Positions 47,505-55,819 of a stretch of DNA of 64,000 bases are shown here, one piece after another. Under the pieces are notes generated by a model that searched no databases, was not told the DNA's origin, and was given only the letters and a program-made list of their open reading frames with translations. Within the stretch, counting starts at the first letter, position 1; each line of letters opens with the position of its first letter. Location: NCBI GenBank assembly GCA_030431475.1, contig JAUIJD010000006.1, positions 1-64,000 of the forward strand, written 5' to 3'. The stretch is from Verrucomicrobiia bacterium. GTDB taxonomy: Bacteria; Verrucomicrobiota; Verrucomicrobiia; Verrucomicrobiales; Akkermansiaceae. The position numbers were made by a program, and so were the translations under genes.

Positions 47505-49085
47505 TCACTCGGCCACCTCCCCCTCGGCATCCGAGGCGCCCCCGGAAGAAGCCACCCGCAGGCGATCGGGGCCGGCACGAAAGCTTCCCCAGACCTCCGC
47601 CTCGCTCAGGGCGTAGTCGTAGATCCGCAGTTCGTTGAAGCGTCCGTTGAGGTTCTGGTCATCGGAAAACTCGGAGCGTCCGAGCCAGGCATTGACGTCG
47701 GGAATCGACGACGGTCCCTTGGGATCGGGAAGGCACTCCATGAGCGCCCCGTCCCGATACCAGAACCAGTGGCGGACCTTGGAATCATACATGAGGACGT
47801 GGTGGAACTCACGCCCCAGCTCCGTCGCCGGGTAGTCCGAGGTTTCGCGCAGGATCTTGCCATCGGGTAACTTCCCGCTCGCCCGGATCAGGCGATACAC
47901 CGGCACCAGCCCGACATTGGTCGCCAGGGTGATCACCTGCCCCCCGTAGAACTCGCCCCCGGGGTCGCCGACCTCCCCGACGGTGGTCGAACCGACCGAC
48001 ATCAGCCGCGCCCACGACGTGGCCTCGTACTGGGTCGCCCAGAACTCGATCGACACCTCATCCGCCATCGCGGAGATGATTCCGTTCGGAAGATCGACGT
48101 AGGGGGCGCTGGAAGAGCTCCCTCCGGGAAGCCGCAGACCTTCGGCGTCGAAATGCGCCCCATCACCCCGGACCACGGCATCCCATCCCCCGACCTCGTC
48201 GGGGATCTCCGATCCGTCCGCAGCCTCCCCCGGGTCCCCGGCGAAACGGTAGCGGTGACGCGGTGCCGACGCGAGCGGAGCCACCCGACTTCCCGGAAAC
48301 GCGGCCCGTTCCTCCTCGTGGTTCCGTTTCACCTGCGCCGCCGTCAGGCTGCCGGCGTGGATCCTCAGCCGGCCCAACGCCCCGGAATAGCGGCAGAAAC
48401 TCCCCTCCAGGCTGAAGTCCTCACGCTGCTCGACCCCGAGCAGAATCGGCAGCGAGTCGTGCGCGTCGATCAGACCGAGTTGACGCTTCGCGTCGAGGAC
48501 CCCATCGACGTAGATCGACTGCGTCCGGCCGTCGTAGGTGTAGACCAGATGATGCCACCGCCCGGTCTCCGGAATCTTCGAGAATCCCATGTCCGCCGAA
48601 CCCCAGCGTCCGACCGCTCCAAACTCGGGGTGGGCACCGTAGCGAAAACCCGCGAAGTCTCCCGCCCCGCCCCAGCGTCGGCTCCACGAGACCACCGACT
48701 CCTGGTCGCGCACATCGCCCTGACAGACCCACAACTCGACGCTGTGGGCTGCCCCGGGTGCGTGCAGGGCCTCGGTCGTCGAGGGCCCGCGAAAATGATC
48801 CCGAACCCCGTCGAAGACCACCGCCCGAGCGCCCCCGACCTGCCGCACCACCGGCGCACCGTGAGCCACGAAGTCGCCCGGAATTCCGGTGACCGCCGAT
48901 GCCTGCCCCCAGGTTTCGTCTCCCGTCGAGAAGTCCCGCGCGTCCAGAGAGATCAGGAGTTCCCCGGCCACCTCCACCGCCGGTGCCGCACCGGCCCCAC
49001 AGACGAGCAGCCCCAGCCCCAGCCGGAGACTGCGGAGCGGCCGTTTCAGTGTTGGCTTCGGAACTCTCAAGCGGCGGAAGGGCAT
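47505..49085 (-). CDS. secreted protein with two LamG-like domains
   Basis: A 526-residue protein with signal peptide ending AAPAVE. The first concanavalin-like fold spans about residues 30-225 (HSVELWVCQGD, RWHHLVYTYDGRTQSIYVDG), and the second about 310-505 (VSIEFWATQYEATSW, FNELRIYDYALSEAEV). LamG domains bind carbohydrate or protein. There is no catalytic domain, so it may be a surface glycan-binding protein of this locus. The ATG at 49085 is followed by a basic stretch and a hydrophobic core. The frame extends upstream to 49652 without family sense. Confidence 0.85.
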   Translation of the reverse strand: MPFRRLRVPKPTLKRPLRSLRLGLGLLVCGAGAAPAVEVAGELLISLDARDFSTGDETWGQASAVTGIPGDFVAHGAPVVRQVGGARAVVFDGVRDHFRGPSTTEALHAPGAAHSVELWVCQGDVRDQESVVSWSRRWGGAGDFAGFRYGAHPEFGAVGRWGSADMGFSKIPETGRWHHLVYTYDGRTQSIYVDGVLDAKRQLGLIDAHDSLPILLGVEQREDFSLEGSFCRYSGALGRLRIHAGSLTAAQVKRNHEEERAAFPGSRVAPLASAPRHRYRFAGDPGEAADGSEIPDEVGGWDAVVRGDGAHFDAEGLRLPGGSSSSAPYVDLPNGIISAMADEVSIEFWATQYEATSWARLMSVGSTTVGEVGDPGGEFYGGQVITLATNVGLVPVYRLIRASGKLPDGKILRETSDYPATELGREFHHVLMYDSKVRHWFWYRDGALMECLPDPKGPSSIPDVNAWLGRSEFSDDQNLNGRFNELRIYDYALSEAEVWGSFRAGPDRLRVASSGGASDAEGEVAE

Positions 49086-49170
49086 CGTTTCTTGTCGGTT
49101 CCGGAGCCTACGTCCGGAGCCCCGTCCACGACCAGCCTTCGCGTGCCCCTCAAACGGGTGCCTTGAAGGC

Positions 49171-49198
49171 GGCCGGGAGCCCTTCCGCCCTCCCGGCC
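49171..49198. other. hairpin in the divergent region before GH92
   Basis: 8-bp arms 49171-49178 and 49191-49198 (GGCCGGGA/TCCCGGCC) lie between the LamG and GH92 genes, which are transcribed away from each other. It could affect the leader of the GH92 operon. Confidence 0.4.
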
Positions 49199-49289
49199 GA
49201 GCCGATCCGCCCACCCGATGGGGGGGCTGGGCCGATCCGTCGATCCGCGGCAGTCTGGACCGCCTTTGGAACGATTCCGTGGCGAACCC

Positions 49290-51557
49290 ATGATCCCGCG
49301 TCCTCTCCGCCTGCCCACCCTTGTGGTGCTCGCCGTCAGCAGCCTGCCCTCCCTCGCGCAGAACCCGGCCGACCTCGTGGTCACGCTCCAGGGCTCCGAC
49401 TCGACGATGGGCTTCTCCCACGGCAACACCTACCCGGCCGTCGCCCTGCCCTTTGCGATGAACGCGTGGTCGCCGTACACGCAACCGTGCAAGGATTCGT
49501 TTTTCTACCAGTACCGGCAGACCAAGCTGCGCGGCCTGCGCCAGACCCACCAGCCGAGCCCGTGGATCGCCGACTACGCGGCCTTCTCGGTGATGCCCGT
49601 GAGCGGCTCGCTGGTCTGCGACGAGGAGGCCCGCGCCTCGGAGTTCAGCCACGAGGAGGAGATCGCCCGCCCCTACTACTACAAGTGCCGTATGTCCACC
49701 TGGGACACCACGGTCGAGCTCGCCCCCACCGAGCGCTGCGCCTCGTTCCGCTTCACCTATCCGGAGGAAAAGGACGCCTTCGTCATCTTCGATGGCTTTC
49801 CCGGCGGCTCATCCGTCGAGGTCCAGCCGGAAAAAAGCCGCATCGTCGGCCACGTCCGCAACAACCACGGCGGCGTGCCGGAGAACTTTGCCAACCACTT
49901 CATCATCCAGTTCGACCAGCCCTTCCTCGACCAGGGCACCTGGCAGCCGGGCGGCGAGACCAATGGCGACCTGAAACGCGAGGCCGACCACGTCGGCGCC
50001 TGGGTGAAGGTGAAACCCGGTACCGTCACCTTCCGCGCCGTTTCCTCCTACATCGATCTCGCCCAGGCCGAGACCACCCTCGCCCGCGAGATCGGCGACA
50101 AGGACTTCGACGCGGTCCGCGACGCCGCCAAGGCGCGCTGGAACACCCTCCTCGGCCGCATCGAGATCGAGGGCGGCCTGCCCGACCAGCACCGCACCTT
50201 CTACACCGCGCTCTACCGCTCGACCCTCTTCCCGCACCGGCTCAATGAGATCGGCGCCGACGGCACCAGCCGCTATTTCAGCCCCTACGACGGCAAGGTG
50301 CACGAGGGCGTGATGTTCACCGACAGCGGCTTCTGGGACACCTTCCGCTGCGTCCACCCGCTCTTCAACATCCTCTTCCCCGAGCTCAACGCGCAGATCC
50401 TGCAAGGCGTGCTCGCCGCCTACGAACAGAGCGGCTGGCTCCCGGCCTGGGCCAGCCCGGGGCACCGCGGCTGCATGATCGGAAACCACGCCTTCTCGCT
50501 CTTCGCCGACGCCTGGGCCAAGGGCGTGCGCGACTTCGATGAGGAAAAGGCGGTCGCCGCGATGCTGCACGACTCGTCCCGCCAAGGCCCCATCGCCTCG
50601 ATCGGGCGCGATGGGGCGAAGTCCTATCTGGAAAAGGGCTACGCCTCGCATCCCGAGACCCACGAGTCGGTCGCCAAGACGCTCGAGTACGCCTACAACG
50701 ACTACTGCGCGATGCTCGTCGCCGAGGGTGTCGGCAACCAGGAAGCCGCCGAGACTTTCCGCGAGCGGACGAAGAACTACACCAAGGTCTGGGACCCCGA
50801 GGTCGGCTTCATGCGCGGCCGCCTCGCCAATGGCGACTGGGATCCCGGCTTCAGCCCCATCCGCTGGGGCAGCCCCTTCACCGAAGGTTGCTCGTGGCAC
50901 TACACCTGGAGCGTGTTCCACGACGTCGCGGGACTCATCGACCTGATGGGCGGCGACGAGGCCTTCGTCGACAAGCTCGACGGCGTCTTCCAGGCCGACC
51001 CCGAGGTCGATACCGGCGCCTACGGGGGCGTGATCCACGAGATGGCAGAGATGCTCGCCGCCAACATGGGCCAGTACGCCCACGGCAATCAGCCCATCCA
51101 GCACATGATCTATCTCTACCCCTACGCCGGCCAGCCGTGGAAGACGCAGGCACGGGTCCGCGAGGTGCTCAACCGCCTGTATTTCCCCACGCCCGACGGC
51201 CTCTGCGGCGATGAGGACAACGGCCAGACCTCCGCCTGGTATGTCTTCAGCGCGCTGGGCATGTATCCGGTGAACCCGGCCAGCGATGAATACATCATCG
51301 GCAGCCCGCTCTTCGACAAGGCCACCATCCACCTGCCCGACGGCAAGGACTTCGTCATTACCGCCAAGCAGAACGGTCCGATGCGGCCCTACATCCATCA
51401 CGCCACGCTCAACGGCAGGCAGTACGACTACGCCTACCTCACCCACGGGCGCATCACGGCAGGCGGCGAGCTCGTCTTCGACATGGACTCCTCGCGGGAA
51501 ACGGTGTGGGCTACGCATCGCGGCGCACGCCCGTCCTCGATGTCCACCGCCGAGTGA
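49290..51557 (+). CDS. GH92-family alpha-mannosidase
   Basis: A 755-residue secreted exo-alpha-mannosidase. Signal peptide MIPRPLRLPTLVVLAVSSLP ends SLAQ. GH92 marks are GNTYPAVALPFAMNAWSP, FSHEEE, TDSGFWDTFRCVHPLF and the late motif GNQPIQHMIYLYPYAGQPWK, given here in parts. GDEDNGQTSAWYVFSALGMYP carries the acidic pair typical of the catalytic site. GH92 enzymes are calcium-dependent and trim alpha-1,2 (also 1,3 and 1,4) mannose. It heads a run with a sugar MFS, a ROK kinase and GH125. Confidence 0.95.
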   Translation: MIPRPLRLPTLVVLAVSSLPSLAQNPADLVVTLQGSDSTMGFSHGNTYPAVALPFAMNAWSPYTQPCKDSFFYQYRQTKLRGLRQTHQPSPWIADYAAFSVMPVSGSLVCDEEARASEFSHEEEIARPYYYKCRMSTWDTTVELAPTERCASFRFTYPEEKDAFVIFDGFPGGSSVEVQPEKSRIVGHVRNNHGGVPENFANHFIIQFDQPFLDQGTWQPGGETNGDLKREADHVGAWVKVKPGTVTFRAVSSYIDLAQAETTLAREIGDKDFDAVRDAAKARWNTLLGRIEIEGGLPDQHRTFYTALYRSTLFPHRLNEIGADGTSRYFSPYDGKVHEGVMFTDSGFWDTFRCVHPLFNILFPELNAQILQGVLAAYEQSGWLPAWASPGHRGCMIGNHAFSLFADAWAKGVRDFDEEKAVAAMLHDSSRQGPIASIGRDGAKSYLEKGYASHPETHESVAKTLEYAYNDYCAMLVAEGVGNQEAAETFRERTKNYTKVWDPEVGFMRGRLANGDWDPGFSPIRWGSPFTEGCSWHYTWSVFHDVAGLIDLMGGDEAFVDKLDGVFQADPEVDTGAYGGVIHEMAEMLAANMGQYAHGNQPIQHMIYLYPYAGQPWKTQARVREVLNRLYFPTPDGLCGDEDNGQTSAWYVFSALGMYPVNPASDEYIIGSPLFDKATIHLPDGKDFVITAKQNGPMRPYIHHATLNGRQYDYAYLTHGRITAGGELVFDMDSSRETVWATHRGARPSSMSTAE

Positions 51558-51593
51558 CCGGTCGTCTCTGTTAGAAACCCACCGCACCAAACC

Positions 51594-53084
51594 ATGGCCT
51601 CCATCAGCTCCGGCGCCGAGTCGCCGACCCCCGCCACCGCGAACCAGACCTTCCGCGGCCCGTTTGCGATCATGACCTCCCTGTTCTTCCTCTGGGGGTT
51701 CATGACGGTCTTCAACGACATCCTCATCCCGCGTTTCAAGGAGGCCTTCGAGTTGAGTTATTTCCAGGCGATGCTGGTGCAGTTCGCCTTCTTCGGCGCC
51801 TACTTCATCGGCGCCTTTCTCTATTTCATCATCTCGATCTCGAGCGGCGACCCCATCGCCAAGATCGGGTACAAGAATGGCGTCGTCCTCGGGCTGGTGA
51901 TCTCCGCCGGCGGCAGCGCGCTGTTCTGGCCCGCGGCGAGCGCGGAAAGCTACCCGATGTTCCTCGGTGCGCTGTTCGTCGTCGGCCTCGGCTTCGCGAT
52001 GCTCCAGATCGCCGCCAACCCCTACGTCACCATCCTCGGCCCCGAGCGCACCGCCTCCAGCCGGCTCAATCTCGCCCAGGGCTTCAACTCGGTGGGCACC
52101 ACCATCGGCCCGCTCATCGGCGGATGGCTGATCTTCCAGTACTTCGCGAACTCCGACGCCCACGGCGCCGACTCGGTGAAGGTGCCCTACATGGGCTTCT
52201 GCATCGTCTTCCTCGTGCTGGCGGCGATCTTCTTCTTCGTCAAGCTGCCCCACATCGGCGAGGGCAGGATCGAGAAGGGAGCGGGCGCGCTGCGTTTCCC
52301 CCATGTCTCCCTCGGCGTCATCGCCATCTTCATGTACGTCGGCGGCGAGGTCACCGTCGGCAGCGCCATCATCAGCTTCCTCGGGCAGGAACACATCAGC
52401 GGCCTCGCCGAATCGGAAGCGAGCAAGTTCGTCGCGATCTACTGGGGCGGACTGCTCATCGGCCGCTTCATGGGTTCGGTCGATCTCAGTGATCTGCCGA
52501 AGGCGAAGAAGCAGGTGCTCCTGGCCATCATTCCCATCGTCGCCTTCCTCTTCCTGTGGGTCGCCAAAAGCGCCCCGCTCGAGGCGATCCAGGGCGACCG
52601 CGAGGGATCGATCGCCTCGCTGTGGTGGGACGGCATCGTCGCCAACCGCAGCGACTTCCTCCACTACTTTCCCTTCGTCGTGCTGTGCTGGATCATGTTC
52701 CAGCTCGGCAAAGGCCTCGCCGGGCGCTCGCTGCTGATCTTTTCCTCCACCGCCGTCGCGCTGCTGCTCATCGCCTCCTTCGCCCACGGCGCGGTCGCGA
52801 TGTGGTGCGTGATCGCCGTCGGCCTGTTCTCGTCGATCGGCTGGTCGAATACCTTCTCGCTCGCCATCGAGGGCCTCGGCCACCTCAAGAGCCAGGCCTC
52901 CTCGCTGCTGGTCATGGCCATCCTCGGCGGCGCCATCCTGCCGCCGATCCAGGGCTTCGTCGCCGACCACGCCGGCATCCAGCTTTCCTTCATCGTGCCG
53001 ATGCTCGCCTACGCCTACGTCGCCTTCTACGGCGCGGCCGGCCACCGCATCGGCCGCCAACGCCCCGATGCCGACCATGCCTGA
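51594..53084 (+). CDS. sugar MFS transporter (FHS family, GluP/FucP-like)
   Basis: A 496-residue, 12-helix transporter. FFLWGFMTVFNDILIPRFKEAF is the family hallmark (F-x-W-G-x-x-T-x-x-N-D), followed by LQIAANPYVTILGPE, given in parts, and NLAQGFNSVGTTIGPLIGG. FHS members carry L-fucose, glucose, galactose or mannose with protons. In this setting mannose import is most likely. Helices 6-7 are joined by a normal cytoplasmic loop. It starts 36 bp after GH92 and overlaps the ROK gene by up to 17 bp, so all are expected in one transcript. Confidence 0.93.
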   Translation: MASISSGAESPTPATANQTFRGPFAIMTSLFFLWGFMTVFNDILIPRFKEAFELSYFQAMLVQFAFFGAYFIGAFLYFIISISSGDPIAKIGYKNGVVLGLVISAGGSALFWPAASAESYPMFLGALFVVGLGFAMLQIAANPYVTILGPERTASSRLNLAQGFNSVGTTIGPLIGGWLIFQYFANSDAHGADSVKVPYMGFCIVFLVLAAIFFFVKLPHIGEGRIEKGAGALRFPHVSLGVIAIFMYVGGEVTVGSAIISFLGQEHISGLAESEASKFVAIYWGGLLIGRFMGSVDLSDLPKAKKQVLLAIIPIVAFLFLWVAKSAPLEAIQGDREGSIASLWWDGIVANRSDFLHYFPFVVLCWIMFQLGKGLAGRSLLIFSSTAVALLLIASFAHGAVAMWCVIAVGLFSSIGWSNTFSLAIEGLGHLKSQASSLLVMAILGGAILPPIQGFVADHAGIQLSFIVPMLAYAYVAFYGAAGHRIGRQRPDADHA

Positions 53085-54186
53085 TCCCACCCGCGACGAT
53101 CGCCTCGTCCTCACCCTGGACGCCGGCGGCACGAATTTCCGCTTCGCCGCGGTGCGCGGCGGAAAGCCCGTCGGCGAGGGCCTGCACCTGCCCTCCCGAG
53201 GCGACGACCTCGAGGCCTGCCTCGCCCGCATCGTCGAGGGCTTCGAGACCGTCCGCGCCGGCTGCCCGGAGCCGCCGGTGGCGATCAGCTTCGCCTTTCC
53301 CGGCCCCTGCGACTACCCCGCCGGCATCATCGGCGACCTCGGGAATCTCCCCGGCTTCCGCGGCGGCGTGCCGCTCGGGCCGATGCTCGAGGAAAAGTTC
53401 GGCATCCCCGTCTTCATCAACAACGACGGCGACCTCTTCGTCTACGGCGAGGCCATGGGTGGCCTGCTCCCGCACGTCAACCGCCTGCTCGAGGAGGCCG
53501 GCAGCCCGAAGCGCTACCGCAACCTCTTCGGGATCACGCTCGGCACCGGCCTCGGCGGCGGCATCACCCGCGACGGCGAGCTCTTCATCGGCGACAACTC
53601 GGTGGCCGCCGAGGTGTGGACGATCCGCCACAAGCTCGAGCCCGGCACCAACGCCGAGGAGGGCGCCTGCATCCGCGCCGTCCGCCGCGTCTACGCCGAG
53701 TGCGCCGGCCTCCCCTTCGACGAAGCGCCCGACCCCCACCAGATCTACGCCATCGCCTGCGGCAAGGCCCCGGGGAATGCCGAAGCCGCCCGCGAGGCCG
53801 CCCGTCGGCTCGGCGAGGTGGCCGGCGACGTGATGGCCACCGCGCTCACGCTCATCGACGGCCTCGGCGTGATCGGCGGCGGCGTCTCCGGCGCCTGGCC
53901 GCTCTTCCTGCCCGCGATGATCGCGGAGATGAACAGCGAGTTCACCGCGCCCGATGGACACCGCTTCCGCCGCATGCCGGCCATGGCCTTCAACCTCGAG
54001 GATCCCGAGCAGCTCGATGCCTTTCTCCAGGGCGAGTCGCGCGAGGTCCGCATCCCCGGCAGCGACCGCCCCCTGCTCTACGATCCGCTCCAGCGCACCG
54101 GCGTCGGCATCAGCCGCCTCGGCACCAGCGAGGCCGTCGCCCTCGGCGCCTACGCCTTCGCCCTCCAGCAACTCGACCAAGCCTGA
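53068..54186 (+). CDS. ROK-family sugar kinase
   Basis: A 372-residue kinase. The phosphate-binding motif LDAGGTNFRFAAV, the NNDGDLFVYGEAMGG segment (catalytic Asp expected there) and ITLGTGLGGGI fit the ROK fold. The usual ROK zinc motif CxCGxxGCxE is absent; the equivalent region reads SVAAEVWTIRHKLEPG. The substrate is probably mannose or fructose, from its place between a sugar transporter and GH125. A start at 53077 would shorten it by three residues and reduce the overlap with the MFS gene to 8 bp. Confidence 0.85.
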   Translation: MPTMPDPTRDDRLVLTLDAGGTNFRFAAVRGGKPVGEGLHLPSRGDDLEACLARIVEGFETVRAGCPEPPVAISFAFPGPCDYPAGIIGDLGNLPGFRGGVPLGPMLEEKFGIPVFINNDGDLFVYGEAMGGLLPHVNRLLEEAGSPKRYRNLFGITLGTGLGGGITRDGELFIGDNSVAAEVWTIRHKLEPGTNAEEGACIRAVRRVYAECAGLPFDEAPDPHQIYAIACGKAPGNAEAAREAARRLGEVAGDVMATALTLIDGLGVIGGGVSGAWPLFLPAMIAEMNSEFTAPDGHRFRRMPAMAFNLEDPEQLDAFLQGESREVRIPGSDRPLLYDPLQRTGVGISRLGTSEAVALGAYAFALQQLDQA

Positions 54187-54192
54187 TCCCTC

Positions 54193-55632
54193 ATGAAGAC
54201 CGCCCTCGCCCTCCTGCTCGCCCTCCCGCTCATGCTCCGTGCCCAGGACCCCCCGACCACCCGCCCACCGGCCGACGAACGCCGCTTCCACTCCGAGGCC
54301 GTCGAGGCCCTGATCGAGAAGGTGAAGGCCGACATCGCCGACCCGGAAACCGCGCGCACCTTCGGGAACTGCTTCCCCAACACCATCGACACCACCGTTT
54401 TCTACTCCGAGGAAAACGGCGTGCCGGACACCTACATCATCACCGGCGACATCGATGCCATGTGGCTGCGCGACTCGTCGGCCCAGGTGAACCACTACAT
54501 CCCGCTGGCCAAGGATGACGACAAGCTCGCCAGGATGATCGAGGGCCTCATCCGCCGCCAGACACGCTACATCCTCAAGGACCCCTACGCCAATGCCTTC
54601 TACCGCGAGGACGACAAGGTCGGCGAATGGCAGCGCGACCTCACCGACATGCAGCCCGGCGTGCACGAGCGCAAGTGGGAGCTCGACTCGCTCACCTACT
54701 GCATCCGCCTTGCGTGGAAATACTGGAAGGCCACCGGCGACACCGCCCCCTTCGACGAGACCTGGCTCGAGGCCATGCAGCTTGCCGTGGACACCATGAT
54801 CGTCCAGCAGCGCAAGGAGGGGAAAGGCCCCTACCACTTCATGCGCAAGACCGAGTGGCAGACCGACACCGTGCCCGGCGCCGGCTACGGCAATCCCTGG
54901 CGACCGACCGGGATGATCTGCTCGACCTTCCGCAACTCCGACGACGCCGCCCTCTACCTTTTCAACATCCCCGAGAACCTCATGGCCGTCGTCAACCTCC
55001 GCCGCCTCGCGGAAATGCTCGACGCCCTCCACCGGAAGCCCGCCCTCGCCAGGACCGCCCGCGAGCTCGCCGACGAGGTCGAAGCCGCGGTGAAGGAACA
55101 CGGCATCATGGAGCACCCGAGCGAGACCCACGGCGAGATCTACGCCTACGAGGTCGATGGCTTCGGCAACGCGCTTTTCATCGACGATGCCGGCCTGCCC
55201 AGCCTCGTCGCCGTCCCCTACCTCGGCTACGGTTCGATCGACGATCCCGTCTATCAGCGCACCCGCGCCTTCGCCCTGAGCGACGACAACCCTTACTTTT
55301 TCAAGGGCACGGCCGCCGAAGGCACCGGCAGCCCGCACCTTGCCCGTGCCGGCGACGGCCTGATCTGGCCGATGGGCATCTCCTCCCGCGCCCTGACCAC
55401 CGACGACGAGGCCGAGATCGCGAAGTGCATCAAGATGCTCGTCGAGAACACCGGCGGCACCGGCTTCATGCACGAGGGCTTCTACAAGGACGACGGCTCC
55501 AACTACACCCGGCCCTGGTTCGCCTGGTCCAACTCGCTCTTCGGCGAGATGATCCACGACACCTGGCAACACCACCGGACGGTGCTCACCGCCGGTTCGT
55601 CCGACGCTTCCCAGCCCGAGACCGGAAAATAA
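54193..55632 (+). CDS. GH125-family exo-alpha-1,6-mannosidase
   Basis: A 479-residue secreted protein with signal peptide MKTALALLLALPLMLRAQ. The (alpha/alpha)6 barrel shows GH125 landmarks: FGNCFPNTIDTTV, IITGDIDAMWLRDSSAQV, WELDSLTYCIRLAWKYW and MHEGFYKDDGSNYTRPWFAW, given in parts. The family acts on non-reducing alpha-1,6-mannose, for example products of GH76 and GH92. It begins 6 bp after the ROK stop. The operon ends in a strong hairpin at 55636-55668. Confidence 0.95.
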   Translation: MKTALALLLALPLMLRAQDPPTTRPPADERRFHSEAVEALIEKVKADIADPETARTFGNCFPNTIDTTVFYSEENGVPDTYIITGDIDAMWLRDSSAQVNHYIPLAKDDDKLARMIEGLIRRQTRYILKDPYANAFYREDDKVGEWQRDLTDMQPGVHERKWELDSLTYCIRLAWKYWKATGDTAPFDETWLEAMQLAVDTMIVQQRKEGKGPYHFMRKTEWQTDTVPGAGYGNPWRPTGMICSTFRNSDDAALYLFNIPENLMAVVNLRRLAEMLDALHRKPALARTARELADEVEAAVKEHGIMEHPSETHGEIYAYEVDGFGNALFIDDAGLPSLVAVPYLGYGSIDDPVYQRTRAFALSDDNPYFFKGTAAEGTGSPHLARAGDGLIWPMGISSRALTTDDEAEIAKCIKMLVENTGGTGFMHEGFYKDDGSNYTRPWFAWSNSLFGEMIHDTWQHHRTVLTAGSSDASQPETGK

Positions 55633-55635
55633 CGA

Positions 55636-55668
55636 AAAACCCTGCAACTCGTTGAGTTGCAGGGTTTT
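55636..55668. terminator. 15-bp perfect hairpin terminator after GH125
   Basis: The arms aaaaccctgcaactc (55636-55650) and gagttgcagggtttt (55654-55668) pair fully around a 3-nt loop. The A and T ends make it work in both directions. Confidence 0.92.
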
Positions 55669-55673
55669 GAAAG

Positions 55674-55733
55674 TGGCGCACCCGTAGGGAGTCGAACCCG
55701 AAACCTCCTGATCCGTAGTCAGGCGCTCTATCC
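55674..55733 (-). pseudogene. 3' fragment of tRNA-Arg (ACG), island attachment site
   Basis: On the minus strand this reads from GGATAGAGCG through the anticodon arm (CCTGA, loop CTACGGA, TCAGG; anticodon ACG), T-arm, acceptor strand and CCA. The 5' acceptor strand and most of the D-arm are missing: the sequence before GGATAGAG is island DNA. It is therefore the displaced 3' end of a tRNA-Arg gene, left by integration. The intact copy should be at the other island end, to the right of this window. Confidence 0.85.
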
Positions 55734-55819
55734 CGTAATTCCTATACACTTCAAAAACCGCGCAACGAACCGTGCAATAGAAGCTTGCAAATGCGAACAG
55801 TAGTCGCTGAAATGCACCC

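Noticed and set aside
49809-53231. Antisense open frame of 1140 codons opposite GH92 and the sugar MFS gene
   Set aside because: It crosses two well-supported genes, is rich in charged residues without motifs, and is a product of third-position GC bias.
55674-55733. Functional tRNA-Arg
   Set aside because: The 5' acceptor strand and most of the D-arm are missing, so no cloverleaf can form; kept only as an attachment-site remnant.
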